DNA of 41,178 nt from Kitasatospora sp. SUK 42. GTDB lineage: Bacteria > Actinomycetota > Actinomycetes > Streptomycetales > Streptomycetaceae. How positions within the stretch are numbered: position 1 is the stretch's first letter; each line of letters starts with the position of its first letter. This document shows positions 1-8,532 of this stretch, in pieces. The DNA is taken from contig NZ_LFMD02000002.1 in assembly GCF_015776785.2 (NCBI RefSeq), positions 605,728 through 646,905 of the forward strand. The letters run 5' to 3'. The notes below the pieces were generated by a model, which did no database searches, was not told the origin of the DNA, and saw only the letters and a program-made list of their open reading frames with translations. Position numbers and translations under genes: made by a program.

Positions 1-551
1 GGCAGCGCCGGCAGCGCCCCGCCGTGCCGGGGGCCGCGCAGGGCGGGCGCGGCCACCGCGACCACGGCGCCGCTGCGGGCGTCCAGCACCGGCGAGCCGG
101 CCGGCACCACGACCCCGCCGACCACCGGCACGTCCAGCAGCAGCACCCCGCCCGGCAGGTCCGTGCCGTGCGCCGCCGCGGTGACGCCCAGCAGCCCGCA
201 GCGCAGCGCGACCGTCCGTCCGTCCTCAGCGGTGAGCGCGGGCAGCAGCACCTCGGGCCCGGCCCCCGCCACGGCCACCGGCAGCGGCGGCACCGGCAGC
301 CCGCCGACCGCGTCGGTGCGCAGCAGGGCCAGCCCGTGCTCGGGCAGCGGCAGCACGGCCTCCGGGCCGAGCACCCGGGTCTGCCCGCCGGGGGTGTGCA
401 GGACCACCCGGTCCACGCCCGCCACGGCCTCGTACGCGGTGAGCACGCCGCCCTGTGGGTCGGCGACGAACCCTAAGCCGTGCAACCGCCCGTTGAGGTC
501 GCGGATCCGCAGCAGGTGCCGCCCCGGATCGCCCTCCAGAAACCCCGGCAT
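1..551 (-). CDS. Trypsin-fold (pseudo)protease-like protein, 5' part only
   Basis: The gene starts at ATG 551, behind a GAGGGGG ribosome site, and runs off the left edge of the window, so only about 183 N-terminal residues are visible. The protein begins MPGFLEGDPGRHLLRIRDL and then has GLGFVADPQGGVLTAYEAV. That resembles the first strands of trypsin/DegP-like domains (GTGFVVxxxGxxLTAAHVV), but the position of the catalytic His is held by Glu (TAYEAV). The following beta-rich, Leu/Val/Pro-rich stretch fits a double beta-barrel. From memory, streptomycetes carry large proteins with such an N-terminal domain fused to ATPase or WD40 modules in this neighbourhood; the C-terminal part cannot be seen here. 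It is likely catalytically inactive (inference). It is separated from truB by a strong terminator, so it is its own transcription unit. Confidence 0.6.
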   Translation of the reverse strand, partial: MPGFLEGDPGRHLLRIRDLNGRLHGLGFVADPQGGVLTAYEAVAGVDRVVLHTPGGQTRVLGPEAVLPLPEHGLALLRTDAVGGLPVPPLPVAVAGAGPEVLLPALTAEDGRTVALRCGLLGVTAAAHGTDLPGGVLLLDVPVVGGVVVPAGSPVLDARSGAVVAVAAPALRGPRHGGALPAL

Positions 552-637
552 GAGTGGCCCCCTCGACCGTCGCTCGCTCACCGCCGGGAGCCTGCCCGCC
601 GGAGCGGCCCCCTGACCGTTCCCGCGCCGCTCACCAC

Positions 638-694
638 GCCCCTTCACCTCGCGCGCCCCCTCGGTGGGGTGACGCCCTGGCCGAGTGAAGGGGC
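638..694. repeat. Inverted repeat upstream of the trypsin-fold gene
   Basis: GCCCCTTCAC (638-647) and GTGAAGGGGC (685-694) are perfect 10-bp inverted arms. The match extends to about 13 of 14 bases if one extra C is allowed in the left arm. The spacer holds a smaller CCCC...GGGG dyad. The element lies between the truB terminator and ATG 551, where a promoter or operator for the leftmost gene would be. The function is not known. Confidence 0.35.
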
Positions 695-705
695 CCCAAA
701 GGTGA

Positions 706-737
706 AGCCCCCGCCGGGATGACTCCCGGCGGGGGCT
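706..737 (-). terminator. Intrinsic terminator after truB
   Basis: This is a perfect 14-bp GC-rich stem (arms 706-719 and 724-737) with a TGAC loop. It starts 33 bases beyond the truB stop codon. There is no T-tract, which is common for streptomycete terminators. It closes the ylxP-rbfA-nrnA-truB transcript and insulates the gene to its left. Confidence 0.85.
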
Positions 738-769
738 GCGCACGACGGCCCTGACGGGCCCGAGGGCGC

Positions 770-1699
770 TCAGCCGACGAACACCGCCACCGGCTTCGCC
801 TGCCCGGCCTTCTCCTCGACCAGCGCGAGGAAGCGCCCGTCCGGCCCGAACACCGCGATCGGCCCGTCCACACCCAGCCCGGGCGCCTTCAGCCGGGCGC
901 CGTGCGAGAGCTTCTTCGCCGAGTCCTCGTCCAGGTCCCAGCGCGGGAAGGCGGCCGCCGCGGCCTCCGCGATCGGCAGCACCTCCAGCCCGGTGGCGGA
1001 CTCCCCGGTGACGGCGGCCTCCAGCTGCTCCAGGGTGCGCGCCGACTCCACCCCGTACGGCCCGACCTTGGTGCGCCGCAGCGCGGTCAGGTGCCCGCCG
1101 ACGCCCAGTCCGGCGCCCAGGTCGCGGGCCAGCGCCCGGATGTAGGTGCCGGAGGAGCACTCGACGGTCACGTCCAGGTCGATCACCGGCGTGCCGTCCT
1201 CGGCGACGGCCGCGCGCTGCTCGTGCACGGTGAAGGAGTGGATCGTGGTCGGCCGGGCCGCCAGCTCGAAGTCCTCGCCCTCGCGCACCCGCGCGTACGA
1301 CCGCTTGCCGTCGATCTTGATCGCGCTGACCTTGGAGGGCACCTGCATGATCTCGCCGGTGAGCTCCGCGATCCCGGCGTCGATCGCCTCCCGGGTGACG
1401 GCGCCGGCCGGGGTGGCGGAGGTGATCTCGCCCTCGCGGTCGTCGGTGATGGTCGTCTGGCCGAGCCGGATGGTCGCCTCGTAGGTCTTGGCGGTCAGCA
1501 TCAGGTGGCCGAGCAGGCGGGTGGCCCGCTCCACGCCGATCACCAGTACGCCGGTGGCCATCGGGTCCAGGGTGCCGGCGTGCCCGACCTTCCTCGTCCC
1601 GGCCAGCCACCGCATCTTGGCGACGACTCCGTGCGAGGTGATGCCCTCGGGCTTGTCGACGATCACCAGGCCGTCCGGGCCGGTGCCTTTGCGCTTCAT
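770..1699 (-). CDS. truB: tRNA pseudouridine(55) synthase TruB
   Basis: 309 aa. It isomerises U55 to pseudouridine in the T-loop of tRNAs in the cytoplasm. The TruB signature is present near the N-terminus: GLVIVDKPEGITSHGVV at about residues 10-26, then KVGHAGTLDPMATGVLV, in which Asp45 is the catalytic nucleophile. A later segment, SKVSAIKIDGKRSYARVREG, is also typical. The C-terminal 60 residues fit the small PUA-like domain of actinobacterial TruB. Length is normal for the family. It is the last gene of the rbfA-nrnA-truB group, 36 bases after the nrnA stop codon and just before a strong terminator. Confidence 0.97.
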   Translation of the reverse strand: MKRKGTGPDGLVIVDKPEGITSHGVVAKMRWLAGTRKVGHAGTLDPMATGVLVIGVERATRLLGHLMLTAKTYEATIRLGQTTITDDREGEITSATPAGAVTREAIDAGIAELTGEIMQVPSKVSAIKIDGKRSYARVREGEDFELAARPTTIHSFTVHEQRAAVAEDGTPVIDLDVTVECSSGTYIRALARDLGAGLGVGGHLTALRRTKVGPYGVESARTLEQLEAAVTGESATGLEVLPIAEAAAAAFPRWDLDEDSAKKLSHGARLKAPGLGVDGPIAVFGPDGRFLALVEEKAGQAKPVAVFVG

Positions 1700-1735
1700 C
1701 GGGTTCTTTCTCTCAAAACGTCATTCGCGAGGTGC

Positions 1736-2839
1736 TCAACGTACCGGCCGCAGCGCGGACCGGAACCTCCCGACCACCGCGGTCACGTCCTCCCGGGCGC
1801 TGAACCCGGCGGCGAAGACGTGACCCCCGCCGCCCAGTTCGGCACAGGCGGCGGCGACGTCCACCGCGCCCTTGGAGCGCGAGGAGCCGCGCAGCGTGCC
1901 GTCCGGGTCCTGCTTGAGCACCAGCGCCACCTCGGCCTCGGCCGGCCGGCGCAGGATGTCGATCAGCCCCTCGATCTCCTCGATCGTGACGCTGAACAGC
2001 GCCAGGTCCTGGTACGGCACCCAGGTCCACACCAGGCCCAGCCCGCCGGCCGCGTCCGGCTCGTAGACGGCCCGGTCCAGCGCGGCCGCGAGCACCTTGA
2101 GGTAGCCGAAGGAGGAGGTGTCCCACAGCTGCCGGGAGATCAGGTCGTGCCGGATACCGGTGGCCAGCAGCCGCGCGGCCAGCTCGTGGGTCGCGGGCGT
2201 GGTGGCCCGGTACTTGAAGGAGCCGGTGTCGGTGGCGACCCCGGTGTAGAGGCAGGTGGCCAGGTCCTGGTCGAGCTCCACGCCGAGCCGGCGCAGCAGC
2301 TCGTCCACCAGGACGGCGGTGGCCGGCGCGGTCGGGTCGATCAGCTGGTGGGTGCCGAAGCCCGGATTGGAGGCGTGGTGGTCGAACACCACCAGGACGG
2401 GCGCGGCGAAGGCCTTGTCGTGCAGCAGGCCCAGCCGGCTCTGCGCGGCGACGTCGAAGCAGAGCACCAGCTCGGGCACGTCCGGCACCTCGGCGGCCGG
2501 CACGATCAGCTCCTGGCCGGGCAGGAAGGCCAGCGACTCGGGCACGACCTGCGGGTCGTCGCCGAAGGAGACCCGCACCTGCTTGCCGAGCCCGCGCAGC
2601 GCCAGCGCCGCCGCCAGCGAGGAGCCCAGCGCGTCGCCGTCCGGGCAGATGTGGCAGATCAGGTCGATCGCGCGGGCCCGCCCGATCTCCGCCACCACCT
2701 GCTGCCACAGCAGCTCGGATCCGCTCTCCTCGACGCGCGGCCCCGGGAGCGCCGCGAGGGCACCCTCCACCGTGCTGGTGGAGGACGCCCCCGTGGTGGA
2801 ACCGGCTCGCGAGGCGGCCTGGGCCGGCTCACCCGCCAT
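1736..2839 (-). CDS. nrnA: DHH/DHHA1 phosphoesterase, NrnA-type (nanoRNase / PAP phosphatase)
   Basis: 367 aa. The protein has the DHH motif series: HICPDGDALGSS at about residues 63-74, an FDVA segment, VVFDHHASNPGFG (the DHH core), and TGVATDTGSFKY. The C-terminal DHHA1 domain ends with ELGGGGHVFAAGF, which binds substrate. Members of this family degrade 2-5 nt RNA and dephosphorylate 3'-phosphoadenosine 5'-phosphate, or hydrolyse cyclic dinucleotides, using two metal ions. The place between rbfA and truB matches the mycobacterial orthologue Rv2837c, which supports the NrnA/CnpB assignment. A Ser/Thr/Ala-rich N-terminal extension of about 40 residues precedes the domain. ATG 2839 lies only 2 bases after the rbfA stop codon, so translational coupling is likely. 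Confidence 0.88.
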   Translation of the reverse strand: MAGEPAQAASRAGSTTGASSTSTVEGALAALPGPRVEESGSELLWQQVVAEIGRARAIDLICHICPDGDALGSSLAAALALRGLGKQVRVSFGDDPQVVPESLAFLPGQELIVPAAEVPDVPELVLCFDVAAQSRLGLLHDKAFAAPVLVVFDHHASNPGFGTHQLIDPTAPATAVLVDELLRRLGVELDQDLATCLYTGVATDTGSFKYRATTPATHELAARLLATGIRHDLISRQLWDTSSFGYLKVLAAALDRAVYEPDAAGGLGLVWTWVPYQDLALFSVTIEEIEGLIDILRRPAEAEVALVLKQDPDGTLRGSSRSKGAVDVAAACAELGGGGHVFAAGFSAREDVTAVVGRFRSALRPVR

Positions 2840-2841
2840 GA

Positions 2842-3282
2842 CTACTCGTCCTCGTCGTCACGCTCGGACGCCGGAGCCCGGTACGGGTCCGCGTCGCCGG
2901 CGTAGCTCGCCCCCGCGGCCTGCGTGCGCACGGCGGCGTCGGAGGTCCGGGCCCGGTCGAGCAGGTCGTCGATGTTCCGGGCGTTGTCCGGCAGCGCGTC
3001 CGCGACGAAGGTCAGCGTCGGGGTGAAGCGCACCCCGATCTTGCCGACCTCGGAGCGGATCACGCCCTTGGCGCTCTCCAGCGCGGCCGCGGTGGCCTCA
3101 CGCTCGGTCTCGTCACCGAAGACGGTGTAGAAGACGGTGGCCTCGCGCAGGTCGCCGGTGACCCGGGTGTCGGTGATGGTCACGAACCCCAGCCGGGGGT
3201 CCTTGATCCGCCGCTCCAGGGTCTGGGCGACGACCACCTGGATGCGGTCGGCGAGCTTGCGCGCCCTTGCGGTGTCGGTCAC
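2842..3282 (-). CDS. rbfA: 30S ribosome-binding factor RbfA
   Basis: 146 aa from GTG 3282, chosen because GGAGG sits 4-5 bases upstream and the protein then begins [15 protein letters not shown], as in streptomycete RbfA. An in-frame upstream start would only add a Gly/Pro/Ala-rich tail. RbfA is a single KH-fold protein that binds the helix 1 region of 16S rRNA during late 30S maturation and cold adaptation. Conserved segments are [20 protein letters not shown], a strand with ATVFYTVFG, and [17 protein letters not shown]. The tail is acidic (ends ERDDEDE). The stop is 2 bases from the nrnA start. Confidence 0.96.
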   Translation of the reverse strand: MTDTARARKLADRIQVVVAQTLERRIKDPRLGFVTITDTRVTGDLREATVFYTVFGDETEREATAAALESAKGVIRSEVGKIGVRFTPTLTFVADALPDNARNIDDLLDRARTSDAAVRTQAAGASYAGDADPYRAPASERDDEDE

Positions 3283-3435
3283 GTTGCCTCCTCGTGCAGT
3301 GGGCCCGGTACCCGGGCGAGCTGCGCACCCGTCGGGGCCCAAGCCCCAAAGTACCGGCCCGCGCCCGGCCTTGCGGGCGCTCTCGGTCCTGATCTGTGTG
3401 AGAACGGCGACTTCCGCCGGCCGGCTCCACAGCCC

Positions 3436-3732
3436 TCATTCGTCGTCGTCGTTGTGGTAGCGCCTCCTCGCGGAGAGGAGCTGCACCTCGGGGCGGCCGG
3501 CGACCAACCGCTCACAGCTGTCCAGGATCTCGGTGACGTACCCGGCATCGCCGGACACCACCGCGAGGCCGATCTCGGCCCGGCGGTGCAGATCCTGGTT
3601 CCCGGTCTCGGCAGCGCACACGCTGTACTTGCGCTGCAGTTCGGCCACGATGGGCCGCACGATCGAACGCTTCTCCTTGAGCGAGTGAACGTCGCCCAGC
3701 AGCAGGTCGAAGGTGAGTGTTCCCACGAACAT
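3436..3732 (-). CDS. DUF503 (YlxP-like) protein
   Basis: 98 aa. It matches the YlxP/DUF503 family, found next to infB/rbfA in many Gram-positive bacteria: it starts MFVGTLTFDLLLGDVHSLKEK, and has a KEKRSIVRPIVAEL helix and AAETGNQDLHRRAEIGLAVV. The fold is a small ferredoxin-like alpha/beta protein. A role in ribosome maturation has been proposed from gene context, but the biochemical function is not settled. The C-terminus is acidic (NDDDE). It follows infB after a strong terminator, so the ylxP-rbfA-nrnA-truB group may have its own promoter in 3733-3830. The gap to rbfA is 153 bases, with only a weak GGGGC-type hairpin near 3337-3352. Confidence 0.93.
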   Translation of the reverse strand: MFVGTLTFDLLLGDVHSLKEKRSIVRPIVAELQRKYSVCAAETGNQDLHRRAEIGLAVVSGDAGYVTEILDSCERLVAGRPEVQLLSARRRYHNDDDE

Positions 3733-3831
3733 GTGTGACAGGTCTCGCCGACCTGGAAGGCCTCGGGAGCGAACAGCCCACGACGGGGCCGACGCTGCGA
3801 CATCTGACTACCCCGGACCCTACACAGCGAG

Positions 3832-3873
3832 ACCGGGGCCGGTCGACGGAAATACCCGTCGACCGGCCCCGGT
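3832..3873 (-). terminator. Intrinsic terminator after infB
   Basis: Perfect 18-bp stem (arms 3832-3849 and 3856-3873) with an AAATAC loop, starting 9 bases past the infB stop codon. It is one of the two strongest hairpins in the window and separates infB from ylxP. Confidence 0.9.
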
Positions 3874-3882
3874 GACCAGCGA

Positions 3883-6857
3883 CTACACGCGAGGCTTCTC
3901 GCGCATCTCGTAGGTCTCGATGATGTCGTCGACCTTGATGTCGTTGAACGACCCCAGGGTGACACCGGCCTCGAAGCCCTCGCGGACCTCGGTCGCGTCG
4001 TCCTTGAAGCGGCGCAGACCCTCGATGGTGAGGCTCTCCGCCACGACCTTGCCGTCGCGGATGAGGCGGGCCTTGGCGTTGCGGCGGATGATGCCGTCGC
4101 GGACCAGGACACCGGCGATGTTGCCGAACTTGGAGGAGCGGAAGACCTCGCGGATCTCCGCGGCGCCGAGGCGCACCTCCTCGAACTCCGGCTTGAGCAT
4201 GCCCTTGAGGGCGTTCTCGATCTCCTCGATCGCCTGGTAGATGACCGAGTAGTACCGGACGTCCACGCCTTCCTTGTCGGCCGCCGCACGCGCACGGCCT
4301 TCGGCGCGCACGTTGAAGCCGATGATGATGGCGTCCGAGCCCATCGCCAGGTCCACGTCGGACTCGGTGATGGCACCCACACCGCGGTGCAGGACCCGGA
4401 GCTCGACCTCCTCGCCCACGTCCAGCTTGACCAGGGCGTCCTCAAGGGCCTCGACCGAACCGGAGACGTCACCCTTGATGATGAGGTTGAGCTGCTCGAT
4501 GGAGCCGGCGGCGATGGCCTTGTCCAGGTCCTCCAGGGACACCCGGACCCGACGCTGCGCGAAGGCGGCGTTGCGGTCGCGGGCCGAGCGCTTCTCGGCG
4601 ATCTGACGGGCGGTGCGGTCCTCGTCGACGACGATGAAGCTGTCGCCGGCGCGGGGCACCGAGGTCAGACCGAGCAGCAGCACCGGGCGGGACGGGCCGG
4701 CCTCGCTGAGGCTGTTGCCGTTCTCGTCCAGCATCGCGCGGACGCGGCCGTAGGCGTCGCCCACGACGATCGAGTCGCCGACGCGGAGCGTACCGCGCTG
4801 CACCAGCACGGTCGCCATGGCGCCGCGGCCCTTGTCGAGGTGCGCCTCGATGGCGATACCCTGCGCGTCCTGCTCGGGGTTGGCCCGCAGGTCCAGCGAG
4901 GCGTCCGCGGTCAGGACCACGGCCTCCAGCAGCTGGTCGATGTGCAGGCCCTGGCGCGCGGAGATGTCGACGAACATGGTGTCGCCGCCGTACTCCTCGG
5001 CCACCAGGCCGAACTCGGTCAGCTGACCGCGGACCTTGGTCGGGTCGGCGCCCTCGACGTCGATCTTGTTGACGGCGACCACGATCGGCACACCCGCGGC
5101 CTTGGCGTGGTTCAGCGCCTCGACCGTCTGCGGCATGACACCGTCGTTGGCCGCGACCACCAGGATCGCGATGTCGGTGGACTTGGCACCACGGGCACGC
5201 ATGGCGGAGAACGCCTCGTGACCCGGGGTGTCCAGGAAGGTGATCGGGCGCTGCTCGCCGTTCACCTCGGTGACGACCTGGTAGGCACCGATGTGCTGGG
5301 TGATGCCACCGGCCTCGCCCGCCACCACGTTGGACTTGCGGATGGCGTCCAGCAGGCGGGTCTTACCGTGGTCGACGTGACCCATGACGGTGACGACCGG
5401 CGGGCGCGGGACCAGCTGCTCGTCGCCGCCCTCGTTGGCACCGAAGTCGATGTCGAACGACTCCAGCAGCTCGCGGTCCTCGTCGTCGCGGCTGACGATT
5501 TCGAGCTGGAAGCCCATCTCGCCGGCCAGCAGCTCAAGGGTCGCGTCGGAGACCGACTGCGTCGCGGTGACCATCTCACCGAGGTTGAACATGACGGAGA
5601 CGAGCGCGGCCGGGTTGGCGTTGATCTTCTCCGCGAAGTCCATCAGCGAGGCGCCGCTCGACAGGCGAACGGTCTGGCCGTTGCCGCGAGGCAGCATCAC
5701 ACCGCCGACGGACGGGGCCTGCATGGCCTCGTACTCCTGGCGCTTCGCCCGCTTCGACTTGCGACCGCGAGCCGGGCGACCGCCCGGGCCACGACCGAAG
5801 GCACCCTGCGTGCCACCACGGGCACCCGGGCCGCCGGGACGACCGCCGAAGCCACCGGGACGCGGGCCGCCGAAGCCGCCGCCGCCACCCGGAGCACCGC
5901 CACCCGGACGCGGGCCGCCGAAGCCGCCACCGGCCGGACGCGAGCCCGGACCGGCCGGACGGCCCTGGAAGCCGGGACGGGCGCCACCGGCACCCGGACC
6001 ACCCGGACGACCGCCGGGGCCACCCGGACCACGGCCACCCGGACCCGGACGCGGGCCGGCCGGACGCTGCGGCATCATGCCCGGGTTCGGGCGCGGCATG
6101 CCGGACGGGGTCGGGCCGCCGGGACGCGGACCGGCCGGACGCGGCATGCCATCGGGACGCGGAGCACCACCCGGACGCGGCGCGCCGGCACCCGGCGCAC
6201 CGGCCGGACGCGGACGGTCCCCACCCGGACGCGGACGGTCCCCACCCGGCGCACCGGCCGGACGCGGACGGTCCCCACCCGGACGCGGACGGTCCCCACC
6301 CGGCGCACCGGCCGGACGCGGACGGTCCCCACCGGGACGCGGACGGTCGCCGCCCTGCGCGCCCGGAGCACCCGGACGGGCACCCTGCGCGCCCTGACGG
6401 CGGTCGCCGGGGCGGGCCATGCCGGTGGCACTGCCCGAGGTGAAGGGGTTGTTGCCCGGACGCGGACCGGCCGGACGCGGGCCCGGACGGGCGCCGCCGG
6501 CGGCCTGACCACTCGGGCGCGGGGCCTGGGTGGACGGACAGCCGCAGCCGCAGGGGTCGGACGGGGACCAGGGGTCGCGCTGGGGCGCGGACCCGGGGTC
6601 GGGGCACCCGGCTTGGGCGCACCCGCGGCACCGGCCGCGGGCTGGGGCGCCGCGGGCTTCCGCGGGCCCGGCTTGGCAGCGGAACCACCACCGGTGGGGG
6701 CCACACCAAGCGCGTCAGTCAGCTTGCGTACAACCGGCGCCTCGATCGTCGAGGACGCCGAACGGACGAACTCACCCAGCTCGGTGAGCTTGGCCATGAC
6801 GGCCTTGCTCTCCAAGCCAAGCTCCTTGGCGAGTTCGTAAACCCGGACCTTAGCCAC
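3883..6857 (-). CDS. infB: Translation initiation factor IF-2, with an apparent frameshift near 6540
   Basis: GTG 6857 is preceded by AGGAG and opens the canonical IF-2 N-terminus ([17 protein letters not shown], then [16 protein letters not shown]). About 106 codons later, near 6537-6556, the sensible reading moves to another frame. That frame continues [17 protein letters not shown] and [19 protein letters not shown], then runs without a stop to 3883. Restoring one missing base gives about 991 aa, a usual streptomycete length. After the Gly/Arg/Pro-rich linker come [18 protein letters not shown], the G1 motif [34 protein letters not shown], and the C-terminal domains III-IV. IF-2 is the GTPase that places initiator tRNA on the 30S subunit and promotes subunit joining. 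It is essential, so a sequencing or assembly error is the likeliest cause. Internal initiation at ATG 6420 is another possibility, since E. coli infB has internal starts. Confidence 0.95.
6193..6354 (-). repeat. Three 54-bp tandem repeats coding an 18-residue unit in infB
   Basis: Within the IF-2 linker the unit [18 protein letters not shown] is repeated three times in frame. Each unit itself contains two copies of GGDRPRP. The unit length is a multiple of three, so copy number can change without breaking the frame. The basic, disordered region may contact RNA (inference). Confidence 0.9.
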
Positions 6858-6903
6858 TTCACTCCTGTCTATGAGTCCGGGGGTCTCGTCCGCCGGACTG
6901 TCG

Positions 6904-6960
6904 CTACTTCATGGGCGTACCCATCGCGTACTCATCGCGTACTCATCGAGTGCTCATCGC
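6904..6960 (-). repeat. 4 x 11-bp tandem repeat forming ATGA-linked mini-ORFs upstream of infB
   Basis: Four copies of an 11-bp unit (plus strand GTACTCATCGC with variants) lie at 6917-6960. On the infB strand each unit contains ATGA. Because 11 is one less than 12, every four-codon ORF ends in a TGA that overlaps the next ATG: M-S-T-R-stop (6957-6943), M-S-T-R-stop (6946-6932), M-S-T-R-W-V-R-P-stop (6935-6909), then M-K-stop (6912-6904). infB starts 46 bases further on. No Shine-Dalgarno sequence precedes the first ATG. The rest of the 231-base ylxR-infB gap shows no other gene. Confidence 0.75.
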
Positions 6961-7088
6961 AATCTCGACCTACTTCCACATCGCGAGGTACCTGACTGGT
7001 GGCACGGCGCGCGACCAACGAACGCCGTACTTGTTGCGGTGGTTCTCCGCCGCGTCAAGCGGCGGCCGTCGCGGGAGGTGGCCCACCT

Positions 7089-7382
7089 CTAGGAGGCCCC
7101 GCCTGCCCGCTCCTCGATGAACCCGCGGAGCCGCTCCGTGTCGAGCGATCCCTGGAGCCGGAAGGCCCGGGGGAACGCCCGACGGCGGACCGCGAGGTCG
7201 AGGCAGGCCGGGTCGGGATGCAGGTGAGCGCCCCGGCCCGGGAGTGCGCCACGGGGATCAGGGACGCAGACGCCCTCGACCGCCGTGACACGCAACAGCT
7301 GGTGCTTGACCGCGCGCTTGCGGCAGCCCACGCAGGTGCGTTCCGGGCGTGCTCGGACATGCGTCCGGCCAGACGAAGGCAA
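7089..7382 (-). CDS. ylxR: YlxR family (DUF448) RNA-binding protein
   Basis: 97 aa from TTG 7382, the start with a GGAGGGG ribosome site 5-6 bases upstream. The YlxR pattern is clear: PERTCVGCRKRAVKHQLLRV, then DPRGALPGRGAHLHPDPACL and a basic AVRRRAFPRAFRL helix. The Cys-x-x-Cys pair and the GRGA loop are family hallmarks. YlxR is a small protein encoded between nusA and infB in most Gram-positive bacteria; it is thought to bind RNA, and in some species it affects transcription of many genes. It lies in the rimP-nusA-ylxR-infB operon, about 100 bases after nusA. That gap contains a 12-bp palindrome, GGGCCGCGGCCC (7464-7475). Confidence 0.92.
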   Translation of the reverse strand: MPSSGRTHVRARPERTCVGCRKRAVKHQLLRVTAVEGVCVPDPRGALPGRGAHLHPDPACLDLAVRRRAFPRAFRLQGSLDTERLRGFIEERAGGAS

Positions 7383-7485
7383 GTCTACCCCTCCGAAGCG
7401 ACATGGTGCCGCCCCGCGAGTCCCGGAGGACCGGCGGGGACGGCCACGACAACACCGACTACTGGGCCGCGGCCCCTACATTTTC

Positions 7486-8478
7486 CTACTGGGGCTCGGG
7501 CTGGCCCTCGGTGTCCGGCCGGATGTCGATCCGCCACCCGGTGAGGCGGGCGGCCAGGCGGGCGTTCTGCCCCTCCTTGCCGATCGCCAGCGACAGCTGG
7601 TAGTCCGGCACGATCACCCGGGCGGAGCGCTGGGCGGCGTCCACGATCTCCACGCTGGTCACCCGCGCGGGGGACAGCGCCGCGGCGACCATCTCCCGGG
7701 GGTCCTCGGACCAGTCGACGATGTCGATCTTCTCGCCGTGCAGCTCGCCCATCACGGCGCGCACCCGGGAGCCCATCGGGCCGATGCAGGCGCCCTTGGC
7801 GTTCAGCCCGGCCCGGCGCGACCAGACCGCGATCTTGGTGCGGTGGCCGGCCTCACGGGCGATCGCGGCGATCTCCACGCTGCCGTCCGCGATCTCCGGG
7901 ACCTCCAGCGCGAACAGCTTCTTCACCAGGCTCGGGTGGGTGCGCGACAGCGTCACCGACGGTCCGCGGACACCGCGGCGCACCGCCACCACGTAGCACT
8001 TCAGCCGGGTGCCGTGCCGGTAGTCCTCGCCCGGGACCTGCTCCTGCGGCGGCAGGATGGCCTCCAGCTTGCCGATGTCGACCAGCACGCTCTTCGGGTC
8101 GTTGCCCTGCTGGACGACACCGGTGACGATGTCGCCCTCCTTGCCCGCGTACTCGCCGAAGGTCTGGTCGTCGGCGGCGTCGCGCAGGCGCTGCATCATC
8201 ACCTGGATGCCGATGCTGGACGCGATCCGGCCGAAGCCGCTCGGGGTGTCGTCGAACTCCTTCGGCTCGACGCCCTCGTCCAGCTCCGCCGGGTCCTCCA
8301 TCGCCCACACGGTGACGTGGCCCGACTTGCGGTCCAGGTGCACCCGGGCACGACGGCGCGAGCCCTCGGTGCGGTGGTACGCGGTGAGGAGGGCGGACTC
8401 GATGGACTCGACCAGCAGGTCGAAGGGGATGTTCTTCTCGTTGACCAGCGTGCGCAGGGCACTCATGTCGATGTCCAC
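7486..8478 (-). CDS. nusA: Transcription termination/antitermination factor NusA
   Basis: 330 aa from GTG 8478 behind GAGGAGG. NusA binds RNA polymerase and nascent RNA and controls pausing, intrinsic termination and rRNA antitermination. The N-terminal domain begins [19 protein letters not shown]. The S1 domain covers about residues 105-180 ([12 protein letters not shown]... [13 protein letters not shown]). KH1 and KH2 follow ([15 protein letters not shown] and [20 protein letters not shown]). It is short, as in actinobacteria, and lacks the acidic C-terminal repeats of E. coli NusA. It lies 54 bases after rimP. Confidence 0.97.
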   Translation of the reverse strand: MDIDMSALRTLVNEKNIPFDLLVESIESALLTAYHRTEGSRRRARVHLDRKSGHVTVWAMEDPAELDEGVEPKEFDDTPSGFGRIASSIGIQVMMQRLRDAADDQTFGEYAGKEGDIVTGVVQQGNDPKSVLVDIGKLEAILPPQEQVPGEDYRHGTRLKCYVVAVRRGVRGPSVTLSRTHPSLVKKLFALEVPEIADGSVEIAAIAREAGHRTKIAVWSRRAGLNAKGACIGPMGSRVRAVMGELHGEKIDIVDWSEDPREMVAAALSPARVTSVEIVDAAQRSARVIVPDYQLSLAIGKEGQNARLAARLTGWRIDIRPDTEGQPEPQ

Positions 8479-8532
8479 GGCTACGCCTCCTCGTCTTTCG
8501 TCACGTTCATCATGGTTCGTACGGCGGCGGAC

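Noticed and set aside
902..2905. 667-aa open frame antisense to truB and nrnA
   Set aside because: Composition is Gly/Arg/Asp/Val low complexity with no domain; it is a high-GC mirror frame of two clear genes.
3113..3439. ORF starting at an ATGA overlapping the ylxP stop codon
   Set aside because: It looks coupled to ylxP but runs into rbfA in the wrong frame, has no separate ribosome site and is Arg-rich like other mirror frames.
6193..6354. Possible CRISPR-like repeat array
   Set aside because: The repeats are contiguous, coding and inside infB, without spacers.
4387..6840. 817-aa open frame antisense to infB
   Set aside because: Its Thr/Arg-rich stretches are reverse readings of the infB repeats; no start signal or family match.
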